Below are positions 15,133 to 21,212 of a DNA stretch of 21,212 bases, one piece after another. Made by a program: the position numbers and the translations under genes. The DNA comes from Chitinophagales bacterium (GTDB lineage: Bacteria > Bacteroidota > Bacteroidia > Chitinophagales > Chitinophagaceae). The notes below the pieces were generated by a model. It did not search any database, had not been told where the DNA came from, and saw only the letters and a program-made list of their open reading frames with translations. Within the stretch, counting starts at the first letter, position 1. Every line of letters begins with the position of its first letter. The stretch covers positions 1 to 21,212 of the forward strand of contig JAAFHG010000018.1 of assembly GCA_013297585.1 (NCBI GenBank). The letters run 5' to 3'.

Positions 15133-15678
15133 ATGCTCGCTGACGATATCGAATTGGTATATCAATTCAAGAACAGTGCTAACAAAGAAGTGGCTTTTAC
15201 TGCTATTGTAAAAAAGTATCAGGAAAAGTTGTATTGGCATATAAGACGAATGGTAATTGACCACGATGATACCAATGATGTATTGCAAAATATGTTTGTG
15301 AAAGTGTGGAAAGGTCTAGCTAATTTCAGAGAAGACAGTCAGCTATATACTTGGTTGTACAGAATTGCAACGAACGAGTGCTTGAGTTTTTTAGACCAAA
15401 AAAAGCGAAAAGGCGCAGAGCGATTTGACGACCATGAAAGTGGTTTGAGTAATACAATAAAGGCAGATAGTAATTTTGACGCCAATAAACTAGAATGGAA
15501 ATTACAATTGGCCATTCAACAATTGCCTGAAAGGCAGCGTTTAGTATTTAACCTGCGCTATTACGATGAAATGCCTTATGAAGAAATGAGCCGAATTTTA
15601 GAAACAAGTGAAGGGGCACTTAAAGCAAGTTATCATCACGCAGCGAAAAAAATTGAAGCATATATTTTAGGAGGTTAA
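15133..15678 (+). CDS. ECF-family RNA polymerase sigma factor
   Basis: The protein is 181 residues, with the two conserved domains of extracytoplasmic-function sigma factors. Region 2 spans about residues 20-90, with DDTNDVLQNMFVKVWKGL (45-62) and YTWLYRIATNECLSFLD (72-88). Region 4 spans 126-176 and includes LPERQRLVFNLRYYDEMPY and a helix-turn-helix EEMSRILETSEGALKASYHHA. It recruits RNA polymerase to a stress regulon and is normally held by a membrane anti-sigma factor. The following gene probably encodes that partner, 35 bases downstream. I chose the ATG at 15133, which gives a normal N-terminus. Confidence 0.92.
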   Translation: MLADDIELVYQFKNSANKEVAFTAIVKKYQEKLYWHIRRMVIDHDDTNDVLQNMFVKVWKGLANFREDSQLYTWLYRIATNECLSFLDQKKRKGAERFDDHESGLSNTIKADSNFDANKLEWKLQLAIQQLPERQRLVFNLRYYDEMPYEEMSRILETSEGALKASYHHAAKKIEAYILGG

Positions 15679-15713
15679 ACGTAGCAATTTATGTTACGTC
15701 TCAAATACAACAC

Positions 15714-16445
15714 ATGAAGCAAGATACCAACATATTAGCAGAGTTATCAGAAGTAGCACCTACATTGGCTACTATTAATAATGCGATGGTTTATACTTTA
15801 CCTAACGGCTATTTTAATGGCCTAAGTGAGGCTATACTTACACAGATTTCGGCGGAAAATTTACCAAAAATAGCAGCACCTTTTACTGTGCCTCAAGATT
15901 ATTTTAACACATTAAGTAATAATGTGCTAGCTGCTATTTCAAAAGAAGTAACTAGCAAAAATGAAGTAATTGAAGAGCTTGAAACCATTGCGCCACTACT
16001 TAATACAATAAATAAATCGGCAGTTTATACGGTACCAGCGGAATATTTTACATCATTTAAACCAGTTATTGCTACTTCAACAACAAAGGGAAAACTAGTC
16101 TCAATGGCTTCATTTAGGCGTAAGTTGCTATATGTAGCTGCCGCTTGTGTAATTGGTTTAATAGCTGTAGGGGCATTTGTATTTTCCAATAAAACAGAAA
16201 AAATAGACTATGCTGCTTATAAGAAAATAGATGTGAATACCACCATCAACACTATTAGTAACGAAGAACTAATTAACTATTTAGAAAATGTGAATTCTAT
16301 TACCAACTCAAATTCTTTAACTACAATAGACGTTAAATTGCCAGATATAAATGACCATATAGAAACTATACCTGAAGAAGAATTGAAACAATATTTAAAA
16401 GAAGTAGATGTGCCTGTAAGCGAGGAGCAGCAACTTGGTATTTAA
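15714..16445 (+). CDS. Putative single-pass membrane anti-sigma protein with a repeated YTxPxxYF motif
   Basis: The protein is 243 residues. One membrane helix lies at about 137-158 (LLYVAAACVIGLIAVGAFVF), so the first 136 residues face the cytoplasm if orientation follows the basic KGK and FRRK before it. That part holds three copies of one motif: YTLPNGYF (27-34), FTVPQDYF (57-64) and YTVPAEYF (105-112). The first and third copies are also preceded by a matching segment (ELSEVAPTLATINNA and ELETIAPLLNTINKS). The C-terminal part is acidic with two related LINYLENV/LKQYLKEV segments. There is no classical zinc anti-sigma motif. Role as anti-sigma is inferred from position and topology. Confidence 0.7.
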   Translation: MKQDTNILAELSEVAPTLATINNAMVYTLPNGYFNGLSEAILTQISAENLPKIAAPFTVPQDYFNTLSNNVLAAISKEVTSKNEVIEELETIAPLLNTINKSAVYTVPAEYFTSFKPVIATSTTKGKLVSMASFRRKLLYVAAACVIGLIAVGAFVFSNKTEKIDYAAYKKIDVNTTINTISNEELINYLENVNSITNSNSLTTIDVKLPDINDHIETIPEEELKQYLKEVDVPVSEEQQLGI

Positions 16446-16454
16446 TGTGCCTTC

Positions 16455-16475
16455 AGTACTGATAATTATAGTACT
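16455..16475. promoter_or_regulatory. Dyad between the anti-sigma and Spy-like genes
   Basis: AGTACT at 16455-16460 and 16470-16475 flank the palindrome ATAATTAT, with one extra G on the left. The whole is a nearly perfect 21-base dyad, placed 22 bases before the Spy-like start codon. It could be an operator, an mRNA hairpin that sets relative expression, or chance. Confidence 0.35.
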
Positions 16476-16496
16476 ACTAGCAAAAAAATATAAAAT

Positions 16497-16898
16497 ATGA
16501 AACCCATAATTATTACCCTATTCTGCATTGTTACTGCATTTTCTGGCATGGCGCAAGGCCAAGGGCCAGCTAAACAAGGCGTTAATTTGCAGGGCTTAAA
16601 AATTGCATTTATTACCCGTGAATTGAATCTTACCACCGATGAGGCTCAAAAATTTTGGCCTATGTATTTTGGCTATTTCGACGAATTGAAGAAAGCTAGA
16701 AACGAAAGTAAAGATGACGTGATAGCTTTTGATGAAAAGGCACTTGCTATTAAAAAACGGTATTTCTCTGACTTTAAAAAAGTACTTGGCACTGATGAAC
16801 GAGCGAATAAAGTGTTTTTAGTAGACCGAGACTTTGGCGCAATTATTAAAAAGGAAATTCAGAATAGGCAAAAAATGCGTAATAATACACCTAGATAA
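16497..16898 (+). CDS. Secreted Spy/CpxP-like (LTxxQ-type) protein
   Basis: The protein is 133 residues. It has a signal peptide (MKPIIITLFCIVTAFSGMAQ) and a mature helical, strongly charged part. Residues 35-57 (KIAFITRELNLTTDEAQKFWP and onwards) match the pattern common in Bacteroidota Spy/CpxP-like proteins, in which a helix ends in LTxxEAxKFWP. Such proteins act as periplasmic chaperones or stress sensors, often encoded with an ECF sigma factor. It is the third gene of the sigma/anti-sigma operon (51 bases after the previous stop). Its stop lies only three bases from the stop of the gene on the opposite strand, with no hairpin between. Confidence 0.8.
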   Translation: MKPIIITLFCIVTAFSGMAQGQGPAKQGVNLQGLKIAFITRELNLTTDEAQKFWPMYFGYFDELKKARNESKDDVIAFDEKALAIKKRYFSDFKKVLGTDERANKVFLVDRDFGAIIKKEIQNRQKMRNNTPR

Positions 16899-16901
16899 AA
16901 A

Positions 16902-17627
16902 TTACTTTTTGTGCTTTTTGTTATAGCTAGGTAGTTTATCGTTAATGTAATACAATATGTCTTCTTCGGTGATATGGTTGCGTAACCAAGTATAGCTTGG
17001 GCGATATTTTTGCATAAACTCAACTAATTTTTCACCTTCAAGTTGTGTGTATTTATTTACTAAAGCTGGTGTAAAACGGTAATTGGTGTACGATTCATTT
17101 TCTATGTCGTAAAATAAATCTAAAGCGCTGCGCTTACGTTTTTCTCTATTGTAAAAATGATCTAGGTTAATGCCAAGCCCAACACCAGAATTTGCAAGCG
17201 ACACTACGGGAATTTTCACATCGCTTCTATTAATAAAAAAGTCTTTTCTACGTTCTATACTGTCTAACTGATATTGGCTAAATCTAGTGATAGAATTAAC
17301 CGTTATATCTGCTAATCTTTTTGATAATGGATGCAATAAAACCAATAGCGTATCTGTTTGTAACAGTTTTTCTGTAATGCGAATCGTATCAAAATTATAG
17401 CCTACTGCCGCTACCGACAGCAAGTGATTGGGCGCAATATCAATTTTAAAAACACCTTTTGTATTACTTACAATGGTGTTTTTTTTATTAATGTTGCTAA
17501 TGCTTGCAAACTCAATAATAGTGTTGGTTACACTATCTTTTACTATACCAATAATGGTATTTTTTTGTTGTGCTTCTACGCCAAATGCTGCGCAAATAAA
17601 TAACAATGTGTAAAGGCTTTTCTTCAT
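16902..17627 (-). CDS. CarboxypepD_reg-like domain exported protein
   Basis: The protein is 241 residues with a signal peptide (MKKSLYTLLFICAAFGVEAQ). Residues 23-99 form a carboxypeptidase-regulatory-like beta-sandwich: IIGIVKDSVTNTIIEFASIS, then TKGVFKID, then SVAAVGYNFDTIRI and TDTLLVLLHPL. This fold is typical at the start of Bacteroidota TonB-dependent receptors and other secreted proteins. Here it is followed by only ~140 more residues without a barrel, so this is not a receptor. The C-terminal half has basic and aromatic residues (KRKRSALDLFYDIENE, MQKYRPSYTWLRNHI) and is unknown to me. A terminator at 17716-17751 isolates it from the metalloprotease upstream. Confidence 0.75.
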   Translation of the reverse strand: MKKSLYTLLFICAAFGVEAQQKNTIIGIVKDSVTNTIIEFASISNINKKNTIVSNTKGVFKIDIAPNHLLSVAAVGYNFDTIRITEKLLQTDTLLVLLHPLSKRLADITVNSITRFSQYQLDSIERRKDFFINRSDVKIPVVSLANSGVGLGINLDHFYNREKRKRSALDLFYDIENESYTNYRFTPALVNKYTQLEGEKLVEFMQKYRPSYTWLRNHITEEDILYYINDKLPSYNKKHKK

Positions 17628-17715
17628 AATAAAGTGTTACAAATAGGCTGTGAAGTAACAACAATCTGTTGTGTACAATTGGTAATAATCTCTTAAAATA
17701 TTTTTTGCAAATAAA

Positions 17716-17751
17716 AAAACGCCCAATGCATTTGAAGGCATTGGGCGTTTT
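17716..17751 (-). terminator. Terminator of the metalloprotease gene
   Basis: AAAACGCCCAATGC (17716-17729) and GCATTGGGCGTTTT (17738-17751) pair perfectly over 14 bp with an 8-base loop. On the minus strand the stem is followed by a run of T (GCGTTTTTTTAT). It lies about 70 bases past the metalloprotease stop. Confidence 0.95.
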
Positions 17752-17782
17752 AGTTTGATAACCTTTTAAACGTACGATTTAA

Positions 17783-17820
17783 AATCATGAATAATCATTC
17801 CAATCATTTAAATCAGCGAT
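17783..17820. repeat. AATCA 9-mer tandem repeat next to the metalloprotease stop
   Basis: Four units begin with AATCA at 17783, 17793, 17802 and 17811, spaced 10, 9 and 9 bases apart. The last 28 bases match 2300-2327 at 23 positions. It ends exactly at the base before the stop codon of the minus-strand gene (17821). Confidence 0.55.
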
Positions 17821-20376
17821 TTATTTCGGGTCTAAAGCATTTTTAATAGTCTGCTCTAAATCCAATAAATGTATTTTGCTCATGGTATCAGTTGTAGAAG
17901 GTGCAGCTGCTGCTACTTTGCTGCGCAAGCTCACAAGTTGTGCTCTTACAATAGCTGGTACATCGCTACGCTTTAAATCAGCTCCTAAACTAAAAACTTG
18001 TCCTTGAATTGTAATTGTAGACGAACCTGAACTTGGTGCAATAATAGCGGCTAGTTTAGCTACATAGCTTTTTTGCAATAGTCTGCGATACTCATCAATT
18101 GGTTTTTTACTAGCTAATTCACTGAATAAATCAGATTGAACATCGTTTAATAATTCCATTGCATTGTAAGCTTTATCAGCACCAAAGCGCTCTAAGCATA
18201 TCTGCATACGGTTCATTCTATCGCTGCTAATTAAGCTACTCAAAGTGCTTTCTTGTGCATTTGCAACTGGGTCTAAAGAAATTGGATTGTTGAATTTGTT
18301 CCAAATGTCTTTAGCTATTAACCACTTTGGTGTTTGGAATAATTGCTTATTTAAGAAACTTACGGCTTCTTTTTGGTAAGCTTTTGGTACTACTTCATAT
18401 ACATCACCTTTTTCGTCTACACTTTTAAAGGTTTCTGTAATACCACCTACGCTTTTAGTTACATGGCCCATATATCTTCTAAATTGACCAAGTAATTGTG
18501 TATAGATTTCAGCAATGTTTTCTTGTAAATCGGCTTCTTCATAAGTCCATTCTGGCAACTTAGGTAATATGCGTTGTAGGTTTTTAATACCATATTCGCT
18601 AGCTTTTACTGCATTGTCGCTCAAGTCTTCACTTTGAGCTCTTGGATCAGCAGGGTTACCGCTTTCATATGTACCAAACCATGTACGTGGGTTAGCTTTG
18701 TAAGCGTCTGTAATCATCTTGCTACTAGCTTTCTTTTGGTCTTCATCTGTAGCACCAGGAATAAAACCATAGCCCCATTTAATAGCCCATAAATCGTAAT
18801 CACCAATGCGAGGGTATAAACCATCTTTGGTAATATTATCTTCTGGTTGAGCAACGTAGTTGAAACGTGCATAATCCATAATAGAAGCAGTGTGCCCGTT
18901 AGCTTCTACCCAAGTTTTATCACGTAATTTCTCAACTGGTGTTTTGCTACTGCTACCCATATTGTGGCGCAAACCTAGTGTATGGCCAACTTCATGTGAT
19001 GATACAAAACGAATTAAATCGCCCATTAAATCATCGCTAAATTTCATGCTTCTTGCTCGTGGGTCTACCGCTGCAGTTTGAATCATGTACCAATCGTGTA
19101 CAAGCTTCATTACATTGTGGTACCAACCAATATGGCTTTCTAAAATTTCACCACTACGAGGGTCGTGAACGTTAGGGCCATAAGCATTTTCAATATCAGA
19201 AGCAAAATAACGTACTACAGAAAAACGAGCGTCTTCCATGCTCATAGTCGTATCGTTTTCTGGCCACTCTTTACCCATAATGGCATTTTTAAAACCGGCT
19301 TTTTCAAATGCTTTCTGCCAATCGTTAATACCTAAAATAAGGTGCTTGCGCCATTGTTTTGGGGTTGCAGGGTCTATATAGTAAATAATTGGTTTTTTAG
19401 GTTCAACCAATTCGCCTTTTAACCATTTGTCGTAGTCTCCATCTTTTGGCTCCAGTCTCCAACGTACAGCAAACTCTTTATTTTCTACCTGTTGTTGATT
19501 ATCACCATATTTTACATAATCGTCTGTAAAATAACCCACACGTTTGTCAGCCACTCTATATTTCATAGGTGTTTTAGGCAATAATAACATTGATGTGTTT
19601 AGTTCAATAGTTACTGCGCCAGACTGTGAAGCCGCTGGTAACGAAGCACTTGGAAAAGGTGATGGTGCTGCTGCAAAACCACCGCCTGCACTTGCAGAAA
19701 ATGTTTTTACAGTTTTAATTTCGGTATTAATAGGATAGGTAGAAATTTTTTGAATAAAAGATCTATCGCTAGCTAAAATAGACAAGCTGTATCTTCTTTT
19801 TACATTGGCATTAATGCTTACAGGTAAGTTATCGCCTTTAAAGAAGTCAGTTACATCAATTATGCTACCAGTACTGTCTTTACTAAAAGCAGCAATAGGA
19901 AAAGATTGTGCAATACTGTTTACATTAGAGTTTGTAACTGCTTTGTAAATATCATTGGTAGAATCTGCTGTACTTACTAAAGTTACTACGCGTAAAAAAA
20001 TGGTGTTATTAGGGCCTTTCTCAAAAGCTAGGGTCTGTTGATTCGCAATTTCGCCACCATAGCCAGCACCGCTAGGTACTTTTACAAAACGTGTTACAGC
20101 TAAAATTTCTCTTCCAAGTATCGAATCTTTAATTTCAAAGTAGTACTTGTCTTCTACTTTGTGCACAGTAAATAAGCCTTTTTTACTAATGGCTTTTTCT
20201 GTAATAACGTCTTTAAAAGGTTTAGGGGCCGATGATGCGCCACCTCTAGCGCCAAAACCTGCAAGCCCAGCAATACTAGGTACGCTTGGTGTCGGTCTAC
20301 TTGGTAGGCTATCTCTCTGCTGAGCCATAGCTGAAACACTAGCTAGCAATGCTGTCGCTACAAAAAATCTTTTCAT
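17821..20376 (-). CDS. Zinc-dependent metalloprotease (DUF5117/DUF5118, metzincin-like)
   Basis: The protein is 851 residues with a signal peptide (MKRFFVATALLASVSAMAQQ), so it is exported. Its zinc site is HEVGHTLGLRHN (461-472), the extended HExxHxxGxxH form, with Met in the following segment (SIMDYARF) as a likely Met-turn. The layout fits Bacteroidota proteins with DUF5118 near the N-terminus, DUF5117 in the middle and the catalytic domain (DUF4953) behind. Two low-complexity insertions occur: Gly/Ser/Ala/Pro around residues 26-52, and GGGFAAAPSPFPSASLPAAS (231-250). The latter sits inside the propeptide-like region and may be a flexible linker. Substrates are unknown. Confidence 0.92.
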   Translation of the reverse strand: MKRFFVATALLASVSAMAQQRDSLPSRPTPSVPSIAGLAGFGARGGASSAPKPFKDVITEKAISKKGLFTVHKVEDKYYFEIKDSILGREILAVTRFVKVPSGAGYGGEIANQQTLAFEKGPNNTIFLRVVTLVSTADSTNDIYKAVTNSNVNSIAQSFPIAAFSKDSTGSIIDVTDFFKGDNLPVSINANVKRRYSLSILASDRSFIQKISTYPINTEIKTVKTFSASAGGGFAAAPSPFPSASLPAASQSGAVTIELNTSMLLLPKTPMKYRVADKRVGYFTDDYVKYGDNQQQVENKEFAVRWRLEPKDGDYDKWLKGELVEPKKPIIYYIDPATPKQWRKHLILGINDWQKAFEKAGFKNAIMGKEWPENDTTMSMEDARFSVVRYFASDIENAYGPNVHDPRSGEILESHIGWYHNVMKLVHDWYMIQTAAVDPRARSMKFSDDLMGDLIRFVSSHEVGHTLGLRHNMGSSSKTPVEKLRDKTWVEANGHTASIMDYARFNYVAQPEDNITKDGLYPRIGDYDLWAIKWGYGFIPGATDEDQKKASSKMITDAYKANPRTWFGTYESGNPADPRAQSEDLSDNAVKASEYGIKNLQRILPKLPEWTYEEADLQENIAEIYTQLLGQFRRYMGHVTKSVGGITETFKSVDEKGDVYEVVPKAYQKEAVSFLNKQLFQTPKWLIAKDIWNKFNNPISLDPVANAQESTLSSLISSDRMNRMQICLERFGADKAYNAMELLNDVQSDLFSELASKKPIDEYRRLLQKSYVAKLAAIIAPSSGSSTITIQGQVFSLGADLKRSDVPAIVRAQLVSLRSKVAAAAPSTTDTMSKIHLLDLEQTIKNALDPK

Positions 20377-20722
20377 AAGTGTAGTAAAGTTTTATAAAAG
20401 TGAAATTTAAAGATAAGAGTAGGCGTTTTATGTAGCGCTTTTTGTAGAATGTATTGTTATGAATGGTAAAATACTTCCATCAAATTTTGAAAGCTCCGTT
20501 GTTACTAGGCGTACGAAAAATAAAATGCAAACCTTTGCAAATAATTTTTTCTTTAAGATTTGTAAAACTAATTTGGCACATAGAATAAAATAACTAATTT
20601 GCTATCCCTTTTCTAAAATTCTTCTAAATAATTGTTTTGTTTTTTCAAAAGTTTTTTTAGTAGCATTGCGGAATTAAAATTTTTAACAACTGTAATTTTT
20701 TTAACCAAAAATCAATTGAATC
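20377..20722. promoter_or_regulatory. 346-base divergent promoter region, metalloprotease and ExbB-type gene
   Basis: There is no gene here. Possible elements are TATCTTTA on the minus strand (one mismatch from the -7 consensus) near 20415 for the metalloprotease, and two AACTAATTTG strings on the + strand near 20567 and 20592, about 25 bases apart, for the ExbB-type gene. TGCAAACCTTTGCA (20526-20539) is a perfect 6-bp dyad with TTTG on each strand. The stretch from 20600 to 20722 is very A/T-rich with several T-runs. Confidence 0.35.
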
Positions 20723-21212
20723 ATGGCTGACATTAAACCAGCTGCAACAGCTGCCGTAAAAAGTACAACATCTGTACAACCAAAAAAATCTGGCAACTTA
20801 GTTGCTACACTTGCCCCGATTGTTTGTATCGTATTAGGTTACGTAATCTGGCGTTTTTTTATTGGTAATGCAAGTAATTTCAGTAGACCAGATGCCGCAG
20901 GTGGTTTTTGGCCTAAACACAAAGGCCCAATTGGCGATTTGCCAAAAATGTATTTAGGTGGTATCATTGTTCCAGTTTTAATTGGTTGCTTCCTAATTGT
21001 ATTAACTTTTGTTATTGAAAGATTATTAACAGTTACAAAAGCTGCTGGTACTGGTAACAATGCCGAGTTTATTCGCAAAGTTCAGTTTCATTTAGCTAAC
21101 AAAGAAGTAGACAAAGCAATTGTTGAGTGCGACAAACAAAAAGGTGCAGTAGGTAATGTAATGAAAAGTGGCTTACGTAAGTACAAAGAAATGATTACTA
21201 ACACTGAACTTA
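20723..21212 (+). CDS. MotA/TolQ/ExbB proton-channel family protein, 3' partial
   Basis: The frame runs open off the end of the window after 163 residues. The translation starts MADIKPAATAAVKSTTSV, then a first helix (about 27-48, VATLAPIVCIVLGYVIWRFF). A polar stretch with GGFWPKHKGPIGDLPKMYLGG follows, then a second helix (77-99) that ends in TFVIERLLTVTKAAG, the conserved ExbB-type exit into the cytoplasm. Next comes FIRKVQFHLANKEVDKAIVECDKQKGAVGNVMKSGL, the usual cytoplasmic helical part. ExbB with ExbD uses the proton gradient to drive TonB. In Bacteroidota exbB is usually followed by exbD genes and tonB, which would lie beyond 21212. Confidence 0.9.
   Translation, partial: MADIKPAATAAVKSTTSVQPKKSGNLVATLAPIVCIVLGYVIWRFFIGNASNFSRPDAAGGFWPKHKGPIGDLPKMYLGGIIVPVLIGCFLIVLTFVIERLLTVTKAAGTGNNAEFIRKVQFHLANKEVDKAIVECDKQKGAVGNVMKSGLRKYKEMITNTEL

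Noticed and set aside
20839..21078. 79-residue open frame on the minus strand
   Set aside because: It is a shadow of the ExbB-type gene, which has a clear family match on the + strand.

Overview
The window reads as a chromosomal segment of a Bacteroidota bacterium, most likely in or near the Chitinophagaceae. Reasons: the DNA is AT-rich; promoters resemble the Bacteroidota TAnnTTTG -7 element (best cases before aspS and the porin gene); start codons lack Shine-Dalgarno sequences; and several families are typical of the phylum (TolB-like propeller fused to an outer-membrane barrel, porin O/P, DUF5117/DUF5118 metalloprotease, CarboxypepD_reg-like protein, ECF sigma operon with a repeat-type membrane partner). 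The species assignment is inference.

Layout. 1-4516 (+): the 3' part of a TolB-propeller/surface-antigen protein, an S4 RNA-binding protein, a phosphate-selective-type porin and a small secreted TonB C-terminal-domain protein. 4579-6222 (+): trmD and a short-chain dehydrogenase with a perfect inverted repeat in its promoter region. 6358-7623 (-): rarA. 7624-8839: a repeat-rich island with one unrecognised gene between two inverted copies of a composite intergenic repeat. 8840-12009 (-): a four-helix membrane protein, then the alpha-E protein and circularly permuted ATP-grasp protein pair. 12363-14213 (-): aspS. 14360-15034 (+): an unrecognised membrane protein. 15133-16898 (+): ECF sigma factor, putative anti-sigma protein and Spy/CpxP-like protein, probably one operon. 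16902-20376 (-): a CarboxypepD_reg-like protein and a large zinc metalloprotease. 20723-end (+): start of an ExbB/TolQ/MotA proton-channel gene, cut by the window edge.

How genes may work together: the sigma/anti-sigma/Spy-like trio looks like an envelope-stress module; the ATP-grasp and alpha-E pair belongs to a known but poorly characterised peptide-ligase-type system; ExbB and the TonB-C protein both point to the energised outer membrane, although they are far apart. Housekeeping genes (trmD, aspS, rarA) show no sign of disruption.

The most unusual content is in the intergenic DNA. There are at least four families of short dispersed repeats: ACAAAG-type, CCCTTTAGGG-type, CTCGCAGA palindrome and AATCA 9-mer. 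Two of these overlap or abut start or stop codons. Hairpin terminators are clear at 8564-8599, 9389-9426, 12307-12341 and 17716-17751. I saw no tRNA, rRNA, CRISPR array, transposase or phage gene. I did not find a convincing wholly new system; the best candidates are the repeat-bracketed orphan gene, the SDR operator and the two-gene ATP-grasp/alpha-E unit.
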